The notes beneath the pieces are model-generated. The model made no database searches. It saw only the letters and a list, made by a program, of their open reading frames with translations, and had not been told where the DNA came from. Below, piece after piece: positions 53,388-62,714 of a stretch of DNA of 64,000 bases. Position numbers and translations under genes: made by a program. How positions within the stretch are numbered: position 1 is the stretch's first letter; each line of letters opens with the position of its first letter. The stretch is from CAVQBP01 sp963848195. GTDB lineage: Bacteria > Bacteroidota > Ignavibacteria > Ignavibacteriales > Ignavibacteriaceae. The stretch is taken from positions 186,001 to 250,000 of the forward strand of contig CAWKCY010000024.1 in assembly GCA_963848195.1 (NCBI GenBank), written 5' to 3'.

Positions 53388-55376
53388 ATGAAAAACTCTT
53401 TGATAAAAATTTTTATTATTTGTTTAGTTATTAATCAATTTAATTTCTCTCAGGTTAAGGTAAGTGATTTTTTTGAATCTGAAAGAGAGCATTTTATTAG
53501 AGGAATGCATTTAGCTGAAATAAATTATCCAGGAGATTTTCATATTGATATAACTTATTATAAGCTTAATTTGAATATAACCTATTCTCCTCAATATCTA
53601 ATTGGTGAAACTACAGTGAAAGCTGTAAGCAAATCAGACGGTTTAAATTCATTTTTCTTAGATCTAAATGACAACCTGACGGTAGACTCGGTTCTATCGG
53701 AAGGTAAATGGCTTCTTTATAATCATTCAAATTCCAAATTAAATATTTCACTTAATAAGAATTATAACTCAGGTGAAGAAATATCATTAGTAGTTTACTA
53801 CCAGGGAGTACCTAAATCCGGAGGATTCGGAAGTTTTGAATTCGGAGAGCACAACGGTAAACCTTCGATCTGGTCATTAAGCGAACCATATGGAGCGAGT
53901 GACTGGTGGCCGTGCAAAGATACACCAGCAGATAAAGCGGATTCTTCGGATGTATGGATAACCTGCGATACTTCACTTACAGCAGTATCAAATGGTTCGC
54001 TGGTCTCTACGATTAACAATGATAACGGAACCCATACATTTAAATGGAAGAACCATTACCCGATAGCTCAATATCTTATATCGGTGGCAATTTCAGATTA
54101 TTATAAGTATAATGAATATTTCCATTACTCACCGGATGATTCACTTTTGGTTGCGAACTATGTCTATCCCGAACATTTTCAGGATTCAAAAGCAGCGATC
54201 GATCTATCGCCGGATATGCTGAAGATATTTTCGGAGAAATACGGATTATATCCATTCATAAAAGAAAAATATGCGCAGGTAGAATTCGGATGGTCAGGAG
54301 GAATGGAACATCAAACTGCTACCTCAGTGGTAGGACCATTCGGGGAGGAAATACTCGTTCATGAAATGGCTCATCAATGGTTTGGAGATAAGGTCACATG
54401 TGCGGATTGGAATGATGTTTGGCTGAATGAGGGGTTTGCTACCTATTCCGAAGCAGTCTATCATGAAGCTAAATACGGTGAAAAATCATACCGGGATTTT
54501 ATTTACATGGCGATGAAGAATGCAAAATTCGCAAAAGGGTCTATTTATTTGAGTGATATTAGTTCAGCAAGTACCATATTTTATTCACCTTTAGTTTATT
54601 ATAAAGGTGCAGTAGTTCTTCATATGTTAAGGGGGATAACCGGAGATTCAACATTTTTTAAGATTTTAAGAAGTTATCTTACTGACCCTAAACTTGCATA
54701 CGGTACAGCGACTACAGAAGATTTTGAAGCTGCTGCAGAAAAAGTATATGGTTCAAGCCTTGAATACTTTTTTAATGAATGGATTTATAACAGCGGTTAT
54801 CCAACGTATAATATATACTGGAAATCCACACATTCAGCGGGAAATAAAAATAAAGTCTCAATAAATATTTCACAGCAGAATGCTTCATCTTCTTTGTTTT
54901 TTACAATGCCTCTTAAATTTAAGCTATATACTTCTCTGGGTGATACCATTTTAACGGTATTTAATAATCGAAACATTCAATCATTTGATTTTATAATAAA
55001 GGGATATGCGGACTCATTGACTTTTGATCCTGATAATAACGTATTTAAGGAATTTTCAATTGTAGATTCAACCGATCGATCAATATTATTTAGTTTTGCT
55101 CTGGAGCAGAATTTTCCAAATCCATTTAATTCAGGCACAGATATTCAATATATCTTACCTTTTAATCAGGAAGGTGCATTTCACGTGAAGCTGGAGGTTT
55201 ATGATATACTTGGAAGAAAAATTACTACATTAGTAGATATGACTCAATCTCCAGGAATTTACGATGTAATTTTTCCGGATAATAAATTAAGAGGCAAACT
55301 AGCAAGCGGTATTTATATCTATTCTTTTTCTGCCGGAGATTTCAAAGAGATGAGGAAAATGATTCTTCTAAAATGA
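53388..55376 (+). CDS. Secreted M1 family aminopeptidase with T9SS sorting domain
   Basis: 662 residues. Signal peptide ends near FNFSQ. The M1 N-terminal domain includes WWPCKDTPADKADSSDVWI; the substrate-binding element is GGMEHQT (in place of GAMEN, near 305), then the zinc site HEMAHQWFG (His near 324 and 328) with WLNEGFATYSEA (Glu near 347). The C-terminal 85 residues form a T9SS type A domain (NFPNPFNSGTDIQY to RKMILLK). It should remove N-terminal residues from peptides outside the cell. Upstream lies a GC-rich palindrome; no strong ribosome site is visible. Confidence 0.9.
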   Translation: MKNSLIKIFIICLVINQFNFSQVKVSDFFESEREHFIRGMHLAEINYPGDFHIDITYYKLNLNITYSPQYLIGETTVKAVSKSDGLNSFFLDLNDNLTVDSVLSEGKWLLYNHSNSKLNISLNKNYNSGEEISLVVYYQGVPKSGGFGSFEFGEHNGKPSIWSLSEPYGASDWWPCKDTPADKADSSDVWITCDTSLTAVSNGSLVSTINNDNGTHTFKWKNHYPIAQYLISVAISDYYKYNEYFHYSPDDSLLVANYVYPEHFQDSKAAIDLSPDMLKIFSEKYGLYPFIKEKYAQVEFGWSGGMEHQTATSVVGPFGEEILVHEMAHQWFGDKVTCADWNDVWLNEGFATYSEAVYHEAKYGEKSYRDFIYMAMKNAKFAKGSIYLSDISSASTIFYSPLVYYKGAVVLHMLRGITGDSTFFKILRSYLTDPKLAYGTATTEDFEAAAEKVYGSSLEYFFNEWIYNSGYPTYNIYWKSTHSAGNKNKVSINISQQNASSSLFFTMPLKFKLYTSLGDTILTVFNNRNIQSFDFIIKGYADSLTFDPDNNVFKEFSIVDSTDRSILFSFALEQNFPNPFNSGTDIQYILPFNQEGAFHVKLEVYDILGRKITTLVDMTQSPGIYDVIFPDNKLRGKLASGIYIYSFSAGDFKEMRKMILLK

Positions 55377-55397
55377 TTTGAATACAGCATTTATTTT

Positions 55398-55432
55398 GAA
55401 CAGACAAGAATGTCTGTTCTACAATGTTATAA
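55398..55432. repeat. Single palindrome with shared head
   Basis: GAACAGACA-AGAA-TGTCTGTTC followed by TACAATGTTATAA; read on the minus strand it is the usual head and hairpin order. It lies 22 bp behind the M1 peptidase stop. Confidence 0.65.
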
Positions 55433-55613
55433 TTATCAGAAATTTAACAGCTTATCAAAAAACTGATAATATTTTTTTTAGTATCCCACTTTATTTAATA
55501 AAAATAGCCTGAAAAACAGACTATTTTTCCTGGCATTTCTTTTGGCACTATTTAATGATGGACGGGAAGAGAATAGTTTTTTTTATCTTCATAAAATAAA
55601 GGAGGAGTTTTTT

Positions 55614-57005
55614 ATGAAGTCATGTCTTACTGTTGCAACATTTTTACTGCTAATTATATCGGGTTGTAAAGAAACAATAATTGAGCCGCAGAGTGTACTG
55701 CCAAAAGAATTTACAAACGATCTGCTTCACGCAGATCTTATAGGTAAAGTGATTCAAAAGGGGAGTAAAGCTATGGTTATAGTGAGCCAGGTTGGAACAG
55801 TAGATTCGGTTGAAATAAGTCCGGTAGATGGTTCATTTGCTTTCCAGGATTTGCGAGCAGGAAATTATGATATAACAATTCGAGCAGAAAATTTCAGGAT
55901 TTATAAAAATCAGAATTATATGCTGCAGGGAGGGAGTGTTATATATCTTGGAGAAATTGAACTTTCAACAGTCCCGGACCTTGTAGATTCATTTTATCCG
56001 GATAATAAAGGAGAAGTGGTTTATGACTGGAGATACGGGAGAATTACGGTTTCGATTCTATTTACAAAGCCAATGGACAGAGAAAGCGTTGAGAAAGCAT
56101 TTTCTGTTGATCCTCCTGTAGAAGGAATTTTCAATTGGGGGAACTATACAACAGCTCCTATGTATTCGTTGTTTGCAGATAAAGCGAGCGGTTATAATCT
56201 AGGTGCAACAATAACAACTTTTAGTAAAGTGACTTCTGTATCATATGCTTTTGCCAAAAAAGATTCATATCCGGACAAAGAATATAAAGTTAAAATCGGG
56301 ACAACAGCAAAAGATACAGCGGGAAATTTCCTTCGTTTCCCGTTTGAATTCAGCTTTAAGACAGTGCAGTCTTATTCAACATATAATGGTATCATGACAG
56401 ATCCGGTACACGGGGATATTGATGTATCTCCGCTCGATTACAGTTACAGCGGTATTACAATTACTTTTCCGAGGAGAATGGATAAGGCATCTGTCGAAAT
56501 GCTTACTCAGGTTACGCCACCAATGAACGCAGTATTTTTATGGCCTGAAGAGAACGTACTGCGCATTTATACAGGGGGACCTTTCTTATCTGATTCTACA
56601 ATATCTGTTAAAATAGATAAAGCGGCAAAGGGGAAAGATGGAGTTGAGATAGGTCAGGATTTCAGTTTTTCATTTAGGACAGCAGCATTAAATGTAAGCA
56701 GCAGTTCACCTTCAAACGGACAGCTCTTTATTACTCCAACCGCTCCAATACAAATTAATTTTAATAATTATGTTTCGCTAGCTTCAGCTAAGAGCTCTAT
56801 TTCAATTTCGCCTGGAGTAAGCGGAGCATTCAGTTATTATAATAATTATCCTTATGAACAAATGAATCAGATTGTATTTACTCCAAATACTGCTTTAGCA
56901 TCCAACACTAAGTATACAGTAACGATTTTGCCTATGGTGACAGACATGTACGGGAATCATATGAAAACATCCTATTCATTTTCATTTGTAACAAGACCGA
57001 ATTAA
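55614..57005 (+). CDS. Lipoprotein with Ig-like (SbsA/Big_5) domains
   Basis: 463 residues from the ATG at 55614, which follows AGGAGG and opens a lipoprotein signal (MKSCLTVATFLLLIISGC); an upstream in-frame start at 55542 is rejected. A carboxypeptidase-regulatory-like domain comes first (about 45-110, VDGSFAFQDLRAGNYDITIRA). Three SbsA/Big_5-like domains follow: VDSFYPDNKGE..., DPVHGDIDVSPLDYS... and VSSSSPSNGQLFITP..., each with the FxxPMDxxSV-like core. It is likely exposed on the outer membrane as a structural or adhesive protein. A strong terminator follows, so it is a single-gene unit. Confidence 0.82.
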   Translation: MKSCLTVATFLLLIISGCKETIIEPQSVLPKEFTNDLLHADLIGKVIQKGSKAMVIVSQVGTVDSVEISPVDGSFAFQDLRAGNYDITIRAENFRIYKNQNYMLQGGSVIYLGEIELSTVPDLVDSFYPDNKGEVVYDWRYGRITVSILFTKPMDRESVEKAFSVDPPVEGIFNWGNYTTAPMYSLFADKASGYNLGATITTFSKVTSVSYAFAKKDSYPDKEYKVKIGTTAKDTAGNFLRFPFEFSFKTVQSYSTYNGIMTDPVHGDIDVSPLDYSYSGITITFPRRMDKASVEMLTQVTPPMNAVFLWPEENVLRIYTGGPFLSDSTISVKIDKAAKGKDGVEIGQDFSFSFRTAALNVSSSSPSNGQLFITPTAPIQINFNNYVSLASAKSSISISPGVSGAFSYYNNYPYEQMNQIVFTPNTALASNTKYTVTILPMVTDMYGNHMKTSYSFSFVTRPN

Positions 57006-57016
57006 AGGGGAGGCAA

Positions 57017-57045
57017 ACGGGGCATAATATCATGCCCCGTTTTAA
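57017..57045 (+). terminator. Rho-independent terminator
   Basis: ACGGGGCA / TGCCCCGT stem with loop TAATATCA, followed by TTTTAATT, 12 bp behind the stop at 57005. Confidence 0.88.
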
Positions 57046-57065
57046 TTAATCGTGGTAAAGTAATT

Positions 57066-57198
57066 TAGCACTCCTCCGGAGTGCTGGTATCCGAGGTTTA
57101 TTTTGTTTTCTAATAATATATCAGACAAAATAAAGATTATGAGTGCGTTTTTTTTGGATTATCAGTTTCTAATAATATACCGCTCCTCTGGAGCTAAG
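57066..57198. repeat. Palindromes with TTCTAATAATAT head
   Basis: AGCACTCC-TCC-GGAGTGCT at 57067; TTCTAATAATATATCAG at 57107, where the palindrome appears lost; and TTTCTAATAATATACCGCTC running into GCTCC-TCT-GGAGC at about 57166-57194. The region lies between converging genes. Confidence 0.72.
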
Positions 57199-57210
57199 GC
57201 AAAATAAAGA

Positions 57211-59025
57211 TTATTCGTACATTTCATCAATTAAATGGGCGTAGCGTTCTTCAACGAATTTTCTTTTAATTTTTAAGCTTGGAGTTATTTCGCCTGATTC
57301 TATCGTAAAAGGTTTATCCAGAATTGAAAATTTTCTAATCCGTTCGTAGTTAGCAAGTTTTTTTTGAAGGGTAGAAATTTCTTTATCTATTAAATTATAA
57401 ACTTCTTTTTTCTTAATTAAATCTTTAATGTCTGTATAGCTTATTTTATTAGAATCGGCATATTCCTGAACTGATTCGAAATCAGGGACGATTAAAGCGC
57501 TTAAAAACATTCGATGGTTACCGATTAACATAAACTGGTCTATATATTTACTTGTAAGGAAAAGATTTTCAATAGGAGCAGGTGCAATATATTTACCTCC
57601 TGAAGTTTTGAATAAATGTTTCTTTCTGTCAGTAATCATTAGGAAGCCATCAGAATCAAAAATGCCAATATCACCTGTATGCAGCCAGCCGTTTTTTATA
57701 ACTTCATTGGTTTCACCTTTGTTTTTATAATAGCCGAGCATAACATTTGGACCTTTTACAAGAATTTCCCCATCCGGAGCAATTTTAACCTGAACTCCGG
57801 GTACTACTTTTCCTACAGTTCCAAATTTATAATCATCTACCCTATTAATGGCAATAACAGGTGAAGATTCAGTTAAGCCATATCCTTCCAAAATGACAAT
57901 TCCAATTGCATCAAAGAATTCACCCATTTGTCTTGGCAATGCGGCACCACCTGAGACAAAAAATCTTAATCTTCTTCCCATTTTTTCTTTTAGTTTTGAA
58001 AATACAAGTCTATTTGCGAGAGCATATTCTATTTTTAATTTTAAAGAAATATTATTTTCTCTTTTTGAGCGGGAATATTTTTTACCTATCTCAACAGCCC
58101 AATTAAATATTTTTTGTTTTGATAAAGGTTCCTTTTCAATACTCTTTACAATTTTAGTATAAATTCTTTCAAAAAGTCTCGGTACAGAGGTAATAACCGT
58201 AGGATTAGATTCAAGGATATTTTGAGAAATCATTTCAATACTTTCAGCATAGTAAACTGAGCCTGCGCAGGCAAAACCAGTATAGTAGCCTCCCATCCTC
58301 TCAAAAATATGGCATAAGGGAAGAAATGAAAGAAATACATCATTTGAAGAAACAGGAATAGCTTCCAAAGCAGCATGAACATTTGAAATAATATTTTTAT
58401 GAGTTAACATTACCCCTTTAGGCTCACCTGTTGTTCCGGATGTATAAATAATAGTGCATAAATCATTTTCATCAGCCAATTCAATACTTTTCTTAAAAAA
58501 ATCCAGATTATGCTCTTTAAGCTTTTCCCCCATCCCCTTTACTTCATTAAAAGAATAAATATTAATATTATCATTTTTTTCAAGATCTTTTTCGTTAAGG
58601 ACAATAATAAATTTTATTTTTTTACATTCATTTATAATTTTTAATATCTTGTTCAATTGAAATTTATTTGAAACAATTATCCCGATAGAATCAGAATTAT
58701 TTAAAATAAATTCTTCAGATTCTGCAGTTAAGGAGGGATAAATAGGAATGTCTACAGCTCCTAGTCCTAAAATAGCCATATCGGAATAAACCCATTCCGG
58801 CCGGTTTTCAGAGCTTATTGCAATTTTATCGTTTCTTTTCACTCCAAGAGCAGATAGCCCTAAGGCAAAGTTCTCAGTATGTTCTTCGAATTCTTTATAG
58901 GAAATACCTTTGTATTCTCCATTTTCTTTATAGAACATTATAAATTTACCGGGCATCCCCCTAAACTCATCGGTAAGGCATTTAAAAAGTTCAGGTATAG
59001 TTTTAAACGGTTTTATTGACGGCAT
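57211..59025 (-). CDS. Long-chain acyl-CoA synthetase (AMP-forming)
   Basis: 604 residues, no signal. Motifs of the ANL superfamily are intact: the P-loop-like IIYTSGTTGEPKGVMLTHKN (near 192), GYGLTESSPVI, GWLHTGDIG and DRKKHLFKTSGGKYIAP with the final catalytic Lys in the C-terminal part (LKIKRKFVEERY). It activates fatty acids to acyl-CoA via acyl-AMP. Length and motifs fit the FAA1/FadD15-like branch. It is a lone gene; the downstream side holds palindromes and the upstream side a long empty gap. Confidence 0.9.
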   Translation of the reverse strand: MPSIKPFKTIPELFKCLTDEFRGMPGKFIMFYKENGEYKGISYKEFEEHTENFALGLSALGVKRNDKIAISSENRPEWVYSDMAILGLGAVDIPIYPSLTAESEEFILNNSDSIGIIVSNKFQLNKILKIINECKKIKFIIVLNEKDLEKNDNINIYSFNEVKGMGEKLKEHNLDFFKKSIELADENDLCTIIYTSGTTGEPKGVMLTHKNIISNVHAALEAIPVSSNDVFLSFLPLCHIFERMGGYYTGFACAGSVYYAESIEMISQNILESNPTVITSVPRLFERIYTKIVKSIEKEPLSKQKIFNWAVEIGKKYSRSKRENNISLKLKIEYALANRLVFSKLKEKMGRRLRFFVSGGAALPRQMGEFFDAIGIVILEGYGLTESSPVIAINRVDDYKFGTVGKVVPGVQVKIAPDGEILVKGPNVMLGYYKNKGETNEVIKNGWLHTGDIGIFDSDGFLMITDRKKHLFKTSGGKYIAPAPIENLFLTSKYIDQFMLIGNHRMFLSALIVPDFESVQEYADSNKISYTDIKDLIKKKEVYNLIDKEISTLQKKLANYERIRKFSILDKPFTIESGEITPSLKIKRKFVEERYAHLIDEMYE

Positions 59026-59645
59026 TTATTTTCTTTAAATAAATAGTGAAAATAATTTTGATATTCTATAAATGCAAGGGAGAGAGTGATAATAGTTTAA
59101 TAGTTATATATCAGTACCAGTATATATCAACAGATGGATAGAGCGTATGTGGAGCGTATGTGGAGTAGCGTATGTGGAGCGTATGTGAGATATATTTGCC
59201 CTTATTGAATATCAGGAAGAAGCAGAAAAGAAAGTATTAAACAATTAATTTTGGACATAGCAGGGGTTGTTAATTGATAACACAGACATTTAGAGGATGT
59301 GTGAAGACCGTTAAACGGTTCATAAAAGATTATTTCCGCTTTATTTTTCCAACAGTTAAAACTGTTGGTTAATGATATCCAAAATAAATGATTTCTGAAA
59401 ATTAAATGGTGAAAATTGAAGTGAACATATTTAATAAAGGAAATCAGGATGTATAATAGTTTGATTCTATTAGCCAAAAGCTGTAATTTTTATTTAATTT
59501 TTTAAATATTTATCATTCTTTAACACTACTTAAAAAGTTTAAGTTATTTACTGAGCCTGCTTAAAATTTATAAAATATCGGGTAATTTTAGCTAGAGTTG
59601 AAGATTATAAAGCAATTTTTAATTATTTGAACCGGAGTTTTTATA
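59026..59645. other. 620-bp gene-free region with palindromes and an 11-bp array
   Basis: This gap lies between divergent genes. It contains the 11-bp array at 59141, the palindromes ACCGTTAAACGGTT (59307) and CCAACAGTTAAAACTGTTGG (59349), the latter followed by TTAATGATATCC. The mirror of that flank (GGATATCATTAACC) resembles the ATATCATTAACC beside the palindrome at 29980. Reading frames here are short and unconvincing. Confidence 0.6.
59141..59187. repeat. 11-bp tandem repeat GAGCGTATGTG
   Basis: GAGCGTATGTG at 59141, 59152 and 59177, with a 14-bp variant (GAGTAGCGTATGTG) at 59163. It is related to the 11-bp array at 12672, which is followed by GCGTATGTGG. Confidence 0.8.
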
Positions 59646-61278
59646 ATGTCCAATGCATATTTTAAAGTACCATTACCTATTAATGAACCGGTAAAATTAT
59701 ATAGACCGGGGAGTCCTGAAAGAATAGAATTAAAGAAGAAATTAACAGAACTGAAATCAAAGCAAGATAGAAATACCTTTGATTATCGGAGGTGAAGAGG
59801 TAAAGACTAATAATACCGCAGAAATGGTAATTCCGCACGATAAAGGTCATGTACTGGGAATTTATCATAAAGCGGGGAAAAAAGAGGTTGAAAAAGCAAT
59901 TGAAGCTGCGCTGGAAGCTAGGAAGGAATGGGGAGAAATGCCATGGGAGCAGCGGGTATCGATTTTTCTTAAGATGGCGGATTTGCTAGCAGGTTCATGG
60001 CGAGCAACGCTAAATGCCTCAACAATGCTTGGGCAGTCCAAAGTAGCACATCAGGCCGAGATTGATGCAGCGTGTGAATTAATAGATTTCTGGAGATTCA
60101 ACACCTATTATATGACGCAGCTTATGGGAGAGCAGCCATACTCACCATACGGAATGTGGAATCGGTTAGAGTACAGACCTTTAGAAGGTTATGTATTTGC
60201 AGTGACACCATTTAATTTTACATCAATAGCAGGGAATTTGCCAACGGCACCGGCAATTGTCGGGAATGTTGTTTTATGGAAACCTGCATCAAGTGCAGTA
60301 TATTCGGCATATCATTTAATGAAATTATTTGAAGCAGCAGGATTACCGAAAGGAGTAATAAACTTTGTGCCGGGTTCCGGTGGAGAAGTGGGGATACCTG
60401 CAATGAGCAACCCACATTTAGCAGGAATACATTTTACAGGCTCTACGGCAGTATTCCAGGGGATGTGGAAAACAATTTCGGATAATTTAAGCAATATGAA
60501 ATACTATCCAAGGATAGTAGGTGAAACAGGGGGGAAAGATTTCATTTTTGCTCATAGTTCGGCAGATGTAGATGCACTTGTTGTAGGGGTAATAAGAGGC
60601 GCTTTTGAATATCAGGGGCAAAAATGTTCTGCAGCTTCGAGGATGTACATCCCTAAGTCAATCTGGGAAGAATTTAAGGGGAAATATATTGCCGAAATAA
60701 AGAAGATTAAAATGGGAGATGTAGAGGATTTTACAAATTTCATGTCGGCAGTAATAGATAAAGGAGCATTCAAATCGATTACCGATTATATCAACTTTGC
60801 AAAGGACTCAAATGAAACCGAAATAATCACCGGTGGAAATTTTGATGATTCAAAAGGGTATTTTATAGAACCTACAACAATCGTAACTTCGAATCCGAAA
60901 TTCAAGACAATGGAAGAAGAGATTTTCGGGCCGGTTATGACAATTTATATTTATGAAGATGAAAAGTTTGAGGAAACATTAGAACTCTGTGATTCTACAT
61001 CGCCTTATGCACTTACCGGTGCAGTCTGGGCACAGGATAGAAAAGCTATTTTGAAAATGTCGGATAGGCTTAGAAACACTTCAGGTAATTTTTATATCAA
61101 TGATAAACCTACTGCAGCAGTGGTAGGACAACAGCCATTCGGAGGTGGCAGGGCATCGGGTACAAACGATAAGGCAGGAAGCGGTTTGAACATAATGAGA
61201 TGGATGACAGTAAGAACGATTAAAGAGACATTTGAACCGCCGAAAGATTGGCATTATCCATTTATGAGTGAAGAGTAA
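59646..61278 (+). CDS. 1-pyrroline-5-carboxylate dehydrogenase, split by one frameshift near its start
   Basis: The start at 59646 (MSNAYFKVPLPINEPVKLYRPGSPERIELKKKL, typical of the family) runs into a stop after 44 codons, but dropping one base near 59766 joins it to the long frame (SKQIEIPLIIGGEEVK...). The whole is then 543 residues, the usual length. Catalytic features: ETGGKD (Glu near 292) and GQKCSAASRMY (Cys near 328), plus PFGGGRASGTNDKAG. It oxidises glutamate semialdehyde to glutamate in proline catabolism. The partner proline dehydrogenase is not in view. If the frameshift is real, translation might restart at 59779 with a shortened N-terminus. Confidence 0.85.
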
Positions 61279-61321
61279 AAAAAATATTAATAATAATTTT
61301 ATTTATAAGGATACAGTCAAA

Positions 61322-62536
61322 ATGAAAATTCATGAATATCAAGCAAAAGAAATTCTGAAACGCTACAATGTACCCGTTCAGGATGGAATAGCAGTAAAAG
61401 AATTACCTGACGTTGAGAAAGCTATTTCAGAGCTGCAATCAAGGGGGATAAAGCAATATGTGGTTAAATCACAGATACATGCAGGGGGACGCGGAAAAGG
61501 TAAATTATACAATCCTAAGCACAGGGATGAATTAGTGCTTGAGGGGGGAGTTAAATTTACCACATCAGCAGAAAAAGTGAAGGAGTTATCGGAAAAAATG
61601 CTTGGTAATCTGCTAATTACCCATCAAACCGGGAATGAAGGTAAAATAGTTAAAACTCTCTTTATTGCAGAAGGTTTAGATTTTAAGAAGGAATTTTATT
61701 TAAGCATATTACTTGATAGATCTGTTTCTATGAATGTAATTATGGCATCAACAGAAGGAGGAGTTGAAATTGAAAAGGTTGCAGCTGAAACTCCGGAAAA
61801 AATTATTAAAGAATGGATTGAACCGTCGGTTGGACTTCAGCCGTACCAGGCAAGAAAATTAGCTTTCTCTTTAGGACTTGAGGGTGATGTATTTAAGAAC
61901 TTCGTAAAATTTCTTCCGGTTCTTTATAAAGCATATGTGGAGACTGATGCATCACTGCTTGAAATTAATCCGTTAATTATTACCAATGATGATCGTGTAG
62001 TTGCCTTAGATGCAAAAATGAATTTTGATGATAATGCATTATACCGTCATAAAGATATAGCTGCTTTTCGTGATCTGGATGAAGAGGATACGCTTGAGAT
62101 TGAAGCATCCAAATATAATTTAAATTATATAAAGCTCGATGGAAATGTTGGCTGTATGGTTAACGGAGCAGGTCTGGCAATGGCAACAATGGATATAATC
62201 AAATTAGCAGGTGGCGAACCGGCCAACTTTTTAGATGTAGGAGGAGGTGCAAATAAAACGACAGTTGCTAACGGGTTTAAGATTATTCTTTCGGATCCTA
62301 ATGTAAAAGCTATATTGATAAATATATTTGGCGGTATTGTGAGATGCGACAGGGTAGCGCAGGGAGTAATTGATGCAGCGAAGGAAATGGATGTAACTGT
62401 TCCGGTAGTAGTAAGACTTGAGGGAACAAATGCAAAAGAAGCAGGTGAAATGTTAAATAGTTCCGGATTAAATTTTGAAGTAGCTTCCAGTTTAAAAGAC
62501 GCGGCTGAAAAAGTTACTTCTGTTTTAACCAAATAG
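61322..62536 (+). CDS. sucC: Succinate-CoA ligase (ADP-forming) subunit beta
   Basis: 404 residues from the ATG at 61322 (MKIHEYQAKEILKRYNVPV), the usual family start; an upstream ATG at 61268 would add 18 odd residues. The ATP-grasp part shows VKSQIHAGGRGKG and ALDAKMNFDDNALYRHKD; the C-terminal CoA-ligase part shows NGAGLAMATMDIIKLAGGEPANFLDVGGGA and NIFGGIVRCDRVAQG. It joins succinate and CoA with ATP in the TCA cycle, with SucD as partner. sucD is not adjacent. It lies 43 bp behind the P5C dehydrogenase gene and is probably co-transcribed, linking proline breakdown to the TCA cycle. Confidence 0.93.
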   Translation: MKIHEYQAKEILKRYNVPVQDGIAVKELPDVEKAISELQSRGIKQYVVKSQIHAGGRGKGKLYNPKHRDELVLEGGVKFTTSAEKVKELSEKMLGNLLITHQTGNEGKIVKTLFIAEGLDFKKEFYLSILLDRSVSMNVIMASTEGGVEIEKVAAETPEKIIKEWIEPSVGLQPYQARKLAFSLGLEGDVFKNFVKFLPVLYKAYVETDASLLEINPLIITNDDRVVALDAKMNFDDNALYRHKDIAAFRDLDEEDTLEIEASKYNLNYIKLDGNVGCMVNGAGLAMATMDIIKLAGGEPANFLDVGGGANKTTVANGFKIILSDPNVKAILINIFGGIVRCDRVAQGVIDAAKEMDVTVPVVVRLEGTNAKEAGEMLNSSGLNFEVASSLKDAAEKVTSVLTK

Positions 62537-62714
62537 ATTAAAATCTTTCTTTTTATAAAGAATAAGTTGCAAAAAATCACGGCATTTTTTTTGATGTTTT
62601 TTAATCAGAATAAAATTGTTTCTTTTACATATAATGATTAACAAAATCAACTTGCTTTTATACTTAATTAGTAATACATTTTTTCAAAAATAATTTCTAG
62701 TTTTTGGAGAGTAG

